The notes under the pieces are model-generated. The model was given only the letters and a program-made list of their open reading frames with translations, ran no database searches and was not told the origin of the DNA. Positions 33,801 to 42,540 of a DNA stretch of 64,000 nt are shown piece by piece. Source of the DNA: an uncultured Paracoccaceae bacterium (GTDB lineage: Bacteria; Pseudomonadota; Alphaproteobacteria; Rhodobacterales; Rhodobacteraceae); the NCBI GenBank assembly GCA_938028765.1, contig CALIZF010000011.1:1-64000 (forward strand), read 5' to 3'. A program made the translations under genes and the position numbers. The number at the start of each line of letters is the position of its first letter. The first letter of the stretch is position 1.

Positions 33801-34796
33801 TCATTTCTTCAGGTCCATCCCGACCTTCTGGTTGACGAAGCTGAAGTTGACGGCCTTCGACCAGTCGAGGTCGGCCGGGACGACGCCGGCCGCCACCATC
33901 TTGTCGAAGAAGTCCTTCACCTTCGCCTCGGTCATCGCGCCGATGCCGAGTTCCAGCGCATCGCCGGAATCCACGATCCCCTCGGACTTCATCTTCTCGA
34001 TCGCGAAGGCGATCTTGTCGTCCGTCATCTCGGGGTTGTCCTTCTTGATCAGCTCGTTGGCGGCGGTGTTGTCGCCGTAGAGGTAATTGTACCACCCCTT
34101 GATCGAGCCATCGACGAAGCACTTCACCACCTCGGGGCGCCGATCGATCGTCGATTGCATCGTCTCGATCAGCGTCGAATAGGTGGAATAGCCGGCGTCC
34201 GCGATCAGCCAGACATCGGGGGTGAAGCCGCCTTCCTTCTCGACCACATAGGGTTCCGACGACAGGTAGCCCTGCATGGCGAGGCCCTTGTCGGCGAGGA
34301 AGGGCGCAGGATTGAAGGTATAGACCTCGCGCTGTTCGGGGGTGAAGCCGTAGGCGGCGATCATCCACTGGTAGTAGGAGGCAAACCCCTGGTCGCCGAT
34401 CAGCAGGCGCAGCTTCTTCAGATCCTCGAACGACGAGGCGACGCCGGGATGCGTCAGCAGCACCTGAGGTTCCTTCTGGAACGCCGCCGCGACGGCGACG
34501 ATCGGCACGCCTTCGGCCGCGGCCGAGAAGGCCTCGAGCAGGTTGCCGCCCATGTGGAAGTCCACCCGGCCTGCCAACATCAGCGCGCGGTTGTTCACCT
34601 GCGGGCCGCCCGGAAGGATCGTGACGTTCAGGCCGCAGGCGGCATAGGTGCCGTCCGCCACGGCCTGGTAGAAGCCGCCGTGTTCGGCCTGGGCCAGCCA
34701 GTTGGTGCCGAAGGACACGGCGGTCTGCGCGGCGGCGGGCGCCGCGGCCAGCGCCGCGCCGATCAGGGCGAGGGGGGCGAGGGTCTGGGTGGTCAT
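33801..34796 (-). CDS. ABC substrate-binding protein, NMT1/THI5-like
   Basis: A 331-residue periplasmic binding protein with a signal peptide cleaved near residue 23 (APAAAQ-TA). It has the NMT1/SsuA-like N-lobe (FGTNWLAQAEHGGFYQAVADGTYAACGL), typical of importers for thiamine-pyrimidine precursors, pyrimidines, riboflavin or sulfonates. The hinge region contains KLRLLIGDQGFASYYQWM. Paired with a cytosine-deaminase-like enzyme, a nitrogen heterocycle is the most natural ligand, by inference. First gene of the operon; 175 bp separate it from the next unit. Confidence 0.88.
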   Translation of the reverse strand: MTTQTLAPLALIGAALAAAPAAAQTAVSFGTNWLAQAEHGGFYQAVADGTYAACGLNVTILPGGPQVNNRALMLAGRVDFHMGGNLLEAFSAAAEGVPIVAVAAAFQKEPQVLLTHPGVASSFEDLKKLRLLIGDQGFASYYQWMIAAYGFTPEQREVYTFNPAPFLADKGLAMQGYLSSEPYVVEKEGGFTPDVWLIADAGYSTYSTLIETMQSTIDRRPEVVKCFVDGSIKGWYNYLYGDNTAANELIKKDNPEMTDDKIAFAIEKMKSEGIVDSGDALELGIGAMTEAKVKDFFDKMVAAGVVPADLDWSKAVNFSFVNQKVGMDLKK

Positions 34797-34971
34797 CGGT
34801 GCCTCCGTGTTGGCGAAGCGGGGTCGCTGGGGCGCAAGCTAGCCTTGTGGCACCGGGGGGACAGGCCCGATCCGGCTCGCGACGCGCATCGCCCCCTAGA
34901 TGCACAATCGCGGGGCGCTTGCCTAGCGGTCTGGCGCGCGAACAGGCGGTTCCGGGCGCGCGGCCCGGCCG

Positions 34972-35766
34972 TCAGTCCCAGGGCTGATCGGGATCGGGCA
35001 GCGGAATCGCCGACAGAAGCATCCGCGTATACTCGGCCTTCGGGGCGTCGAACAGGCGGGCGGCGGGCGCGTCCTCGACGATCCGGCCCTGATGCAGGAC
35101 GATGATCCGCGTGCACAGGCGGCGGACCACCGACAGGTCGTGGCTGATGAAGGCGAGCGTCAGGCTGAAGTCCCGCACCAGCGTTTCGAGCAGCGCCAGC
35201 ACCTGCGCCTGGCTCGACACGTCGAGGCCCGACACGATCTCGTCGGCCAGGATGAAGTCGGGGCGAAGGGCGATGGCGCGGGCGATGCCCACGCGCTGAC
35301 GCTGGCCGCCCGACAGTTCGTGCGGATAGCGGGCAAGGTGCGCCCGCGGCAGACCGACCGCATCCAGCGCCTCGGCTGCGCGGGCAAGCGGCAGGCCGTG
35401 CAGCGCCAGCGGGGCGCGCAGGATGGTGCCGACGGTCTGGCGAGGGTTCAGCGACGACAGAGGGTCCTGGAAGATCATCTGGAACCGCCGGCGCAGCGGG
35501 CGCAGGGCGGGTTCGGGCAGATGCGCGATGTCCTGCCCGTCGAACAGGATGCGCCCGGCCGTGGGTTCGAGAAGGCGCACCAGCGCCCGCCCCAGCGTGG
35601 ACTTGCCCGAGCCTGATCCGCCGACGATCCCGACCACTTCGCCCCTGCCGATGGCGAAGGTCAGGCCGTGCAGGATGCCGATGCGCGGCGCAGCCCCGAG
35701 GAGCGGCTTGCGGGTCATGTCCGCCAGCGATACATGCAGGCCCGTCACGCTGTAGAGGTCAGCCAT
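34972..35766 (-). CDS. ABC ATPase, DppF type (catabolic locus)
   Basis: A 264-residue nucleotide-binding subunit: Walker A GGSGSGKST (about 48-56), Q-loop MIFQDPLSSLNPRQTV, signature LSGGQRQRVGIARAI, Walker B FILADEIVSGLDVS and H-loop SHDLS. The usual DEP of Walker B is DEI here. It is the last gene of the five-gene importer on the minus strand and overlaps the DppD-type gene by eight bases. Confidence 0.9.
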   Translation of the reverse strand: MADLYSVTGLHVSLADMTRKPLLGAAPRIGILHGLTFAIGRGEVVGIVGGSGSGKSTLGRALVRLLEPTAGRILFDGQDIAHLPEPALRPLRRRFQMIFQDPLSSLNPRQTVGTILRAPLALHGLPLARAAEALDAVGLPRAHLARYPHELSGGQRQRVGIARAIALRPDFILADEIVSGLDVSSQAQVLALLETLVRDFSLTLAFISHDLSVVRRLCTRIIVLHQGRIVEDAPAARLFDAPKAEYTRMLLSAIPLPDPDQPWD

Positions 35767-36622
35767 GCGCGGCGTCCCATGCGGCGACTTCGGCCCGGAC
35801 CGCGTCGATCACCGCAGACGGCACCGGGCGAAGGCTGCTGTCGGGGTCGGTATATTTCGGCGTGGCGGCCAGGAGCGCGGCGGAATAGGGATGGCCGGGG
35901 GTGCGGAAGAAGGCGCGCACGTCCGTATCCTCGACCACCTTCCCGGCGTAGAGGACGCTCAGCCGCCGGCACACCTTCGAGACCACGCCGAGGTCGTGGG
36001 TCACGAACAGAAGCGCCGTGCCGTGACGCGCCTGCATCCCCGCGATCAGCCGCAGAACCTCGCGCTGCACGGTCACGTCCAGCGCGGTCGTCGGCTCGTC
36101 CGCGACGATCAGCTTCGGCTCGGCCGCGAAGGCGGCGGCGATCAGCACCCGCTGCCGCATGCCGCCCGACAGTTCGTGCGGATAGCTCTTCAGGACGCGG
36201 GGCGGATCGGCGATCTGCACCTCGGCCAGCAGTTCGGCCGCGCGGGCCTGCGCGCGGGCGCGGTCCCAGCCCAGGATGTCGGTCAGCCGGTCTGTGATCT
36301 GCGGGCCGATCCGGCGCGCGGGGTTGAGGGCGGTCAGCGGATCCTGCGGGATGAGGGCGCAGAGCCGGCCGATCCGCGCCCGGCGGTCGCGGTCGGACAG
36401 CCTCAGAAGGTCCGTGCCGTCCAGCAGGATGCGGCCCGAAACGACCTCTGCCGCGCGCGGCAGGATGCCGAGGATCGCCTTGCCGATCATCGACTTGCCC
36501 GCGCCGCTTTCGCCGACCAGCCCGCGCGCCTCGCCCGCGGCCACCGCCAGCGACACGCCCCGCAGAAGCCACGGGCCCCGGCGGATGCGGACGGTCAGGC
36601 CCTCGACCGCAAGGAAGGTCAT
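35759..36622 (-). CDS. ABC ATPase, DppD type (catabolic locus)
   Basis: A 287-residue nucleotide-binding subunit with Walker A GESGAGKS (about 38-45), Q-loop LIPQDPLTALNPARRI, signature LSGGMRQRVLIAAAF, Walker B LIVADEPTTALD and H-loop THDLG. The start at 36622 overlaps the DppC-type stop by four bases (ATGA). It pairs with the next ATPase to power the peptide-type importer. It lacks the longer Cys-rich C-terminal tail of the DppD-type protein encoded at 24541-25488. Confidence 0.9.
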   Translation of the reverse strand: MTFLAVEGLTVRIRRGPWLLRGVSLAVAAGEARGLVGESGAGKSMIGKAILGILPRAAEVVSGRILLDGTDLLRLSDRDRRARIGRLCALIPQDPLTALNPARRIGPQITDRLTDILGWDRARAQARAAELLAEVQIADPPRVLKSYPHELSGGMRQRVLIAAAFAAEPKLIVADEPTTALDVTVQREVLRLIAGMQARHGTALLFVTHDLGVVSKVCRRLSVLYAGKVVEDTDVRAFFRTPGHPYSAALLAATPKYTDPDSSLRPVPSAVIDAVRAEVAAWDAAHG

Positions 36623-37479
36623 CGCAGCACCGGATCGAAACGGTCCTTCAGCCCCTCGCCTAGCTGGCCGAAGGCGAGGACGGTGAGGAACAGCGCGACC
36701 AGCGGGAACACCAGCACCCACCACGCCTGATGGATGGACAGCCGCCCTTCCGCGATCATGCCCCCCCAGGTCGGCGCGTCGGTGGAGATCGAGAGGTTCA
36801 CGAACGACAGGATCGCCTCGACGATCACCGCGATGCCCATCTCCAGCGTGAGGAGGACGCCGATCGTGGGCAGGCAGTTCGGCAGGATCTCGGTGGCGAG
36901 CGTGCGCAGGCGCCCCATGCCGGCGACGCGGGCGGAGGCGACGTAATCCATCGCCCCCTGCGCCATCGCCTCGGCCCGCACGACACGGGCGAAGCGTGTC
37001 CAGTCGATCACGACGATCGCGACGATGATCGACGCCAGGCCGGTCCCGAGCACGGCGATCAGCAGGATCGCGAAGAGGACGGGCGGAAAGGCCATCCAGA
37101 TGTCCACGAGGCGCGAGATCGCGACATCGACCCAGCCGCGGTAGAACCCCGCAAGCAGGCCGAGCGCGGCGCCGATCAGCGCGGTCAGCGTGCCTGCGAC
37201 CAGCGCAACGAAGAGGGCCACCCGCGCCCCGTGCAGGACCCGTGACAGGACATCGCGCCCAAGGCTGTCGGTTCCGAGGAGGTAGGCCGGATCGGCCCCC
37301 GCCTGCCAGGCGGGGGGAAGGCGGCCGGCGAACAGGTCCTGCGCCAGGGGATCGTGCGGGGCGATCCAGGGCGCCAGCAGCGCAGCCGCGGCCAGCGCTG
37401 CAAGCCACCCGCCCGACAGCCACAGCCTGAGCCCCGCCCGCCGGCGGACCGCACCCCGCCCCTCCGCCGCGTCAGCCAC
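36619..37479 (-). CDS. ABC permease, DppC type (catabolic locus)
   Basis: A 286-residue permease with an N-terminal helix (LAALAAAALLAPWIAP), the GTDSLGRDVLSRV segment near 68-80, and the EAA loop SARVAGMGRLRTLATEILPN. Six helices predicted by eye. Its start overlaps the DppB-type stop by eight bases. Forms the channel with that partner. Confidence 0.9.
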   Translation of the reverse strand: MADAAEGRGAVRRRAGLRLWLSGGWLAALAAAALLAPWIAPHDPLAQDLFAGRLPPAWQAGADPAYLLGTDSLGRDVLSRVLHGARVALFVALVAGTLTALIGAALGLLAGFYRGWVDVAISRLVDIWMAFPPVLFAILLIAVLGTGLASIIVAIVVIDWTRFARVVRAEAMAQGAMDYVASARVAGMGRLRTLATEILPNCLPTIGVLLTLEMGIAVIVEAILSFVNLSISTDAPTWGGMIAEGRLSIHQAWWVLVFPLVALFLTVLAFGQLGEGLKDRFDPVLR

Positions 37480-38482
37480 GACGCAACCGCGGGTTCAGCG
37501 CGGCATAGAGCATGTCCACGCCGAGGTTGATGAGCGTGAAGAGGCCCGCGAACACGATCACGATGCCCTGGATCAGCGGCAGGTCGCGGTTGATCACCGC
37601 GTCGATGGCAAGGTTGCCGAGGCCTTCGTAGCTGAACAGCCGCTCGATGATGACGGTTCCCCCGATCAGGAAGGTGAACTGCACGCCGACCAGCGTCAGC
37701 GTCGGCAGGACGGCATTCGGCAGGGCCTCGGCCCGGATCACGCGGCCCTCGGCAAACCCCTTGGTGCGGGCGAGGGTGACATAGTCGAGATGCATGGTTT
37801 CCTTCAGGCTCTGCTTGAGAAGCTGCGCGATGATGGCGGCAAGCGGCAGGGCAAGGGCCAGCGCGGGCAGCAGCATGTGCGCAAGAAGCGCCCCGAGCAG
37901 GTCGAGTCGCAGCCGCAGGATCGCTTCCGCAAGATAGAAGTTCGTCGCGAACTCGCGCGCCAGTGCCGGCGCGATCCGGCCCGAGATCGGGAACAGCGGC
38001 CAGACGACGCCGAAAAGCAGGATGAGGATCAGCCCCCAGAGGAAATCGGGCACCGACAGGCCGATGCCGTTCGTCACGTCCACCGCCGCCTCGGTCCGCG
38101 TCTCGCGCCAGCGTGCGCCCGCCAGCGCGAGGGAGCCCCCCAGCACCACGGCGATGCAAAGGGCGAGCGTCGCCAGCTCCAGCGTCGCGGGCAGGCGGCC
38201 CAGCACAAGCTCCAACACGGGGCGCCGGGCCGTGATCGAGGTGCCGAAATCGCCCTGCAGCACGCCGCCGGCCCAGATCAGGAACTGTTCGGCGATCGAT
38301 CGGTCGAACCCGTAGAGCGCGCGGAGGCGCGCGATATCGGCCTCGGTCGCGCCGGGGGGCAGCATCATCGCGATCGGGTTGCCCGGCACGACGCGGATCA
38401 CCACGAAGACGATCACCGCGACGCCGACCAGCGTCACGGCCGTGGTGGCAAGGCGGAAGGCGAGGCGGCGGGCGAACATCAT
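37472..38482 (-). CDS. ABC permease, DppB type (catabolic locus)
   Basis: A 336-residue permease with the DppB N-terminal helix (LVGVAVIVFVVIRVVPGNPIAM), a periplasmic loop with LYGFDRSIAEQFLIW, and the EAA loop LARTKGFAEGRVIRAEALPNAV. It is separated from the binding-protein gene by 57 bp holding a perfect 26-bp palindrome, which may lower its expression relative to the binding protein. ATG 38482 and the next codon are both Met. Confidence 0.9.
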   Translation of the reverse strand: MMFARRLAFRLATTAVTLVGVAVIVFVVIRVVPGNPIAMMLPPGATEADIARLRALYGFDRSIAEQFLIWAGGVLQGDFGTSITARRPVLELVLGRLPATLELATLALCIAVVLGGSLALAGARWRETRTEAAVDVTNGIGLSVPDFLWGLILILLFGVVWPLFPISGRIAPALAREFATNFYLAEAILRLRLDLLGALLAHMLLPALALALPLAAIIAQLLKQSLKETMHLDYVTLARTKGFAEGRVIRAEALPNAVLPTLTLVGVQFTFLIGGTVIIERLFSYEGLGNLAIDAVINRDLPLIQGIVIVFAGLFTLINLGVDMLYAALNPRLRRG

Positions 38483-38500
38483 GCGTCAGGGCCGGGTTCC

Positions 38501-38526
38501 GGGCGGCCCTGCGCGCAGGGCCGCCC
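38501..38526. repeat. Perfect 26-bp palindrome between binding-protein and permease genes
   Basis: The arms GGGCGGCCCTGCG and CGCAGGGCCGCCC (38501-38526) are exact reverse complements without spacer. In the transcript (minus strand) this forms a very stable stem 13 nt after the binding-protein stop. Stems at this place in binding-protein operons commonly protect the upstream message or attenuate read-through, giving excess binding protein. The role here is inferred. Confidence 0.6.
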
Positions 38527-38539
38527 GCAGGGCGCGCCG

Positions 38540-40066
38540 TCAGGCCGGCGACATCAGGTGCGGCAGAAGTGCACCCGAGGCGTGCGGCACGACCTTGACG
38601 CGGGCATCGTGCAGGATCGGCTGGACATACTGGAACAGCGGCAGCACCAGCGCATGCTCGGCGATGTAGCGGTCCACGTCCTTCCAGCCCGCGATCCGCT
38701 TGGCCTCGTCCGCCTCGCCCCAGAGCGGCGCGATCTTCTCGATCAGATCCGCGCCGTCCCAGACGGAATGCGGCGAGGGGCCGAACATCGCAAAGCCCGT
38801 CGAGGTCGTCGGATCGCCGACCGAGTTGCCCCAGTTGTAGAAGGCCGCCGGCGCAAGCTGGTCGGCCGCGCGCAGCTCGAAGTGCTTGGCGATCTCGTAG
38901 ACCTCGATCTCGGCCTCTATGCCGACCCGGCGCCAGAGGCCGACGATGGCCTGGATGATCTCATAGTCCTTCGGCTTGAAGCCGCGGGTCGTCTGGATGG
39001 TGAAGCGCACCGGGTTCGCGGTGGAATAGCCCGACGCCGCCAGCAGTGCCTTGGCCCCTTCCGGATCGTAGGGCGTGGTGATGGTGGGATCGAAGGCGAC
39101 ATATTCGGGCGTCTGGAGCGTGTCGATCGGCACGCCGTAACCCGACAGCAGCCGATCGACGATCGCCCTCTTGTCCACCGCCATCACCGCCGCCTTGCGC
39201 ACGTTGGGGTCGAGCATCGGGCCGATGTCGTTGAAGAAGATCATCGCGATGTCCGACACGGGCGCGGCGGTGCCGGCAAGCCCCGCCCGGCCCTTCAGGC
39301 GGTCGAATTCCTCGTAGGGCATCTCCAGCGTGACGTGGCTGTTGCCGGATTCCACCTCGGCCACGCGGCTGGCGGCATCGGTGACGAACTTGATCGTCAC
39401 CCGGTCGAACGCGGGCTTGCCGCCCCAGTAGTTCGCATTGGCCTTGAGGCGGACGAAGGCGTTGCGCTCGTAGGCCTCGACCATGTAAGGGCCCGTGCCG
39501 ACCGGCGCGGCCTCGAACCCTTCCGGGCCCACCTTCTCGTAGTAAGCCTTCGGCAGGACATAGCCGGTCAGGAAATACATCCACTTGAAGATCGTCGGCT
39601 CGAACCGGGCCACGTCGGCGGTGACGACGTTCCCTTCAGCCCTGATATTCGTGAGGGTGGACCAGATGAACTGGATCGGGTTGCCGGTGGCGTCGCGCCC
39701 GGCGCGGTCGAGCGACCAGGCCACGTCCTCGGCCGTGAAGGGCGATCCGTCGTGCCAGCTCACGCCCTCGCGCACGACCATGCGCACCTTGGTGTTGTTG
39801 TCGGTCCAGCCCCATTCGGTCAGAAGGCCCGGCGCCGGCGTCAGGTCGGGGTTCTGGTCGATGAAACGATCGAAGACGGACAGGTAGAGGCCCTGAAGCG
39901 TCGGGTTGACGGCCGAGGGGCCGACGGTCGGATCCCACGAGGGCAGGGTGACGTTGTAGGCGATCACCAGCTCGTCGATGCCCTGGGCGACCGCGGGCAA
40001 TCCGGCGGTGCCGGCGGCAAGCGTGGCAGCAGACAGCTTGAGCAGGCTGCGGCGGTTGATGTGCAT
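38540..40066 (-). CDS. ABC substrate-binding protein, family 5 (catabolic locus)
   Basis: A 508-residue periplasmic binding protein of SBP family 5. The N-terminus MHINRRSLLKLSAAT is a Tat-like signal. Family blocks include LTPAPGLLTEWGWTDNNTKVRMVVREGVSWHDGSPFTAEDV near 75-115 and APVGTGPYMVEAY near 190. Permeases and ATPases follow. The gene starts 21 bp after the FAD oxidoreductase stop on the same strand, so uptake and oxidation are coexpressed. The ligand is probably what the catabolic enzymes degrade. Confidence 0.9.
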   Translation of the reverse strand: MHINRRSLLKLSAATLAAGTAGLPAVAQGIDELVIAYNVTLPSWDPTVGPSAVNPTLQGLYLSVFDRFIDQNPDLTPAPGLLTEWGWTDNNTKVRMVVREGVSWHDGSPFTAEDVAWSLDRAGRDATGNPIQFIWSTLTNIRAEGNVVTADVARFEPTIFKWMYFLTGYVLPKAYYEKVGPEGFEAAPVGTGPYMVEAYERNAFVRLKANANYWGGKPAFDRVTIKFVTDAASRVAEVESGNSHVTLEMPYEEFDRLKGRAGLAGTAAPVSDIAMIFFNDIGPMLDPNVRKAAVMAVDKRAIVDRLLSGYGVPIDTLQTPEYVAFDPTITTPYDPEGAKALLAASGYSTANPVRFTIQTTRGFKPKDYEIIQAIVGLWRRVGIEAEIEVYEIAKHFELRAADQLAPAAFYNWGNSVGDPTTSTGFAMFGPSPHSVWDGADLIEKIAPLWGEADEAKRIAGWKDVDRYIAEHALVLPLFQYVQPILHDARVKVVPHASGALLPHLMSPA

Positions 40067-40087
40067 GGTCTTCCCCGTTGGTTGTTG

Positions 40088-41659
40088 TCAGGCCCCGGCC
40101 AGTTTCTGCGCGAGGAGAAAACCCGATCCCGCCCCCGTGCCTGCGCCGGGCCAGACGGCGGCGCCGGTCAGGTAGAGCCGTTCGATCGGGGTGGTTCCGT
40201 CCGCGTGCCCGCGCACGGGGCGGAAGGCGAAATTCTGCGCCAGGTGGTGTGACCCCGAGATCTGGTCGCCGCCGACGAGGTTCGGGTTGTCGGCCTCAAG
40301 CTCGGCCGGCGACACGATCCGGCGGGCGAGAACCCGGGCCCGCGTGCCGGGCGCGTGCGCCTCGAGGATGTCGATCGCCCGGTCGGCGAAGGGCTCGGCG
40401 GCCCCGGCCCAGTCGGTGGCCAGGATGCGCCCCGCGGCGTCGCCCCGGATCCGGCCCGGGGCCATCCGCACCTGCAGCCACAGCACGTGCTGCCCGGCCG
40501 GTGCGCGCGTCGGGTCGATCGCCGTTGGCTGGCCCACGACGATCACCGGCTCGTCCGGCAGAAGGCCCGCCTTCGCCTGCGCATAGGTCCGCGCCATCTG
40601 GTCGAGCGACGGCGCGATATGGACATAGGCGAAGCGGCGCAGGTCCGCGCCCGCCCGCCAGTCCGGCAGGTCTGCCATTGCAAGGTGGATCATCATCGTG
40701 CCCGGCGCATGGTCGAACCGGGTCATTGCCGCATCGAAGCGGTCGTTCCGCGTGCCGCCGGTCAGCCGCACCAGCGCCGCGGGCGCGACGCCCGCGATCA
40801 CGGCGCGATCCGCCGTCACCTCGCGCCCGCCCGCCAGCACGACGCTGCGCGCAATCCGACCGCGGTGCACGATCCGTTCGACCGCGGCGCCGCATTCCAC
40901 ATGCCCGCCCTTCGCGCGAATGGCGGCGACCAGCGCGTCGGTCACCCGCTGCGCCCCGCCCTGCGCGATGACCATGCCAAAGCTCTGGTTCGCCATCCCC
41001 TCGAGATAGGGGAAGATCGCGCCGCCCGCGATGTCGGGGGCGAAGTCGAGATGCATCCCCCAGGCCGCCAGCATCGCCTTCGTGCGGGCGTCGGCAAAGG
41101 TCTCGTCCAGCCAGCGGCGGGGCGAAGCAAGCAGGAACCGCGTGAGGTCGAGCGTGCCCGCCATGCCGCGCCGCCGCACCGTTTTGAATATGAAAGATGC
41201 AAGCGCACGCATCGTCATCGGGCTGCCGAGCAGCGCGAACAGCGTCGCGGCCTGGTTCGGGAAGGCCTTGACAAGTGCGCCCCAGGCCGCCGCATCGGCC
41301 GGGCAGACCGCCGCAAGCCGCGCCGCGGTCGCCGCAGGATCGGTTGAGACGCCAAGCCACGATCCGTCCGGAAAGCTCGAGGCGAAGCAGTCCGCAGCCG
41401 CCGCAAAGCTCAAGCCGTGTTGCTGCAAGGTCTTGCCGTGCTTTCTGAAAAACGCAGAACCCGCAAGCAGCGACAGGTTCATCGCGGCCCAGTCGTGGGT
41501 GAAGCCGGGCAGGGTATATGCGCCCGACTTCACTGCGCCGCCGGGGCTCTCGGCGCCTTCGAACAGCCCGACGCGCCAGCCCTTCGAGGCGAGATGCAGC
41601 GCGCAGGCCAGCGCGTTGATGCCTGCGCCCACGATCACCGCATCGTAACGATCCGCCAT
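40088..41659 (-). CDS. FAD-dependent oxidoreductase, phytoene-desaturase-like (COG1233), paralogue 1
   Basis: A 523-residue flavoprotein of the CrtI/amine-oxidase superfamily. The dinucleotide-binding start is DAVIVGAGINALACALHLAS (residues 6-25) followed by ESPGGAV, and the C-terminal FAD motif is YLTGAAVWPGAGTGAGSG. Carotenoid genes are absent, so a different substrate is expected: dehydrogenation of an amine, alcohol or ring compound. The start at 41659 is chosen because it places the Rossmann motif at the N-terminus. It is the first gene of the importer operon and diverges from the cyclase gene. Its paralogue is encoded at 42541-44100. Confidence 0.85.
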   Translation of the reverse strand: MADRYDAVIVGAGINALACALHLASKGWRVGLFEGAESPGGAVKSGAYTLPGFTHDWAAMNLSLLAGSAFFRKHGKTLQQHGLSFAAAADCFASSFPDGSWLGVSTDPAATAARLAAVCPADAAAWGALVKAFPNQAATLFALLGSPMTMRALASFIFKTVRRRGMAGTLDLTRFLLASPRRWLDETFADARTKAMLAAWGMHLDFAPDIAGGAIFPYLEGMANQSFGMVIAQGGAQRVTDALVAAIRAKGGHVECGAAVERIVHRGRIARSVVLAGGREVTADRAVIAGVAPAALVRLTGGTRNDRFDAAMTRFDHAPGTMMIHLAMADLPDWRAGADLRRFAYVHIAPSLDQMARTYAQAKAGLLPDEPVIVVGQPTAIDPTRAPAGQHVLWLQVRMAPGRIRGDAAGRILATDWAGAAEPFADRAIDILEAHAPGTRARVLARRIVSPAELEADNPNLVGGDQISGSHHLAQNFAFRPVRGHADGTTPIERLYLTGAAVWPGAGTGAGSGFLLAQKLAGA

Positions 41660-41747
41660 CCGCACCCCCGGCTCATCAAGATACTTGCATTTACATGGAA
41701 AGCTGTCCAGCATGAATCGCGTCAACCGGCGGACGGGGGAGCGGACG
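41660..41747. promoter_or_regulatory. 88-bp divergent promoter of the catabolic locus
   Basis: This short interval separates the two divergent operons. It carries an AT-rich island at 41674-41704 containing ACTTGCATTTACATGG, an imperfect inverted arrangement (TTGCAT and ATG-containing arms) of MarR-operator size. A TTGCAT box (41685-41690) could serve as a plus-strand -35. The MarR gene in the plus-strand operon is the obvious candidate to bind here and control both arms. Exact boxes are inferred. Confidence 0.5.
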
Positions 41748-42539
41748 ATGACAGCGGCAACGGTGCTGAAGGACCTGGGCGCGATGATCGCGTCGGGCGG
41801 GATCGAGGTGGTGGACTGCTCGGGGGTTCTGGGCCCGCAGACGCCGCTTCTGAAGCTGCCGCCGGAGCTGGCCCGGAACACACCCCCGATCGTGATCCAC
41901 AAGATCAGCGAATACGACAAGGACGGGCCGTTCTGGGCCTGGAACTGGCTCGAGCTGGGCGAGCATTCCGGCACACATTTCGACGCCCCGCATCACTGGA
42001 TCACCGGCAGGGACTATGCGGATGGCTACACCGACACGCTGCCCGTGCAGAGGGTCGTGGCCCCGGTGAACGTCATCGACTGTTCGAAGGAAGCGGCGGA
42101 GAACCCCGATTTCCTGCTGACGGTCGATCATGTGAAGCACTGGGAAGAGGCGCACGGCGAGATCGGTGCGGGCGAATGGGTGGTGATGCGCACCGACTGG
42201 GACCGGCGCGCGCATGACGAGGCGCTGTTCCTCAACGCCGACGCCACGGGGCCGCACACGCCGGGGCCGACGGCCGAGGTGATCGACTACCTGATCGGGA
42301 AGGGGATCGTCGGCTGGGGCAGCCAATGCATCGGCACCGATGCGGGGCAGGCGGGGGGGATGACCCCGCCCTTCCCGGCGCACAACCTCTTGCACAAGGC
42401 GAACCGCTATGGCCTGGCCAGCCTTGCCAACCTCGACAAGCTGCCGCCCAAGGGCGCGATCCTGATCGCCGCACCCCTGAAGATCCACCGCGGCACCGGA
42501 TCGCCGATCCGGGCTCTGGCGCTGGTCGCGCGGGGCTGA
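41748..42539 (+). CDS. Cyclase-family hydrolase (kynurenine formamidase/isatin hydrolase superfamily)
   Basis: A 263-residue metal-dependent hydrolase of the cyclase family. The metal-binding signature HSGTHFDAPHHW is at 73-84 (His73, His77, Asp79, His82). Characterised members cleave N-formylkynurenine or the lactam isatin. The start at 41748 is set by GGGGGAG a few bases upstream; 41712 is an in-frame alternative. It is first in a plus-strand operon with a FAD oxidoreductase (start one base after its stop), MarR and IorAB. With indolepyruvate oxidoreductase in the same operon, an amide or lactam derived from an indolic compound is a reasonable substrate guess. Confidence 0.85.
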   Translation: MTAATVLKDLGAMIASGGIEVVDCSGVLGPQTPLLKLPPELARNTPPIVIHKISEYDKDGPFWAWNWLELGEHSGTHFDAPHHWITGRDYADGYTDTLPVQRVVAPVNVIDCSKEAAENPDFLLTVDHVKHWEEAHGEIGAGEWVVMRTDWDRRAHDEALFLNADATGPHTPGPTAEVIDYLIGKGIVGWGSQCIGTDAGQAGGMTPPFPAHNLLHKANRYGLASLANLDKLPPKGAILIAAPLKIHRGTGSPIRALALVARG

Positions 42540-42540
42540 G

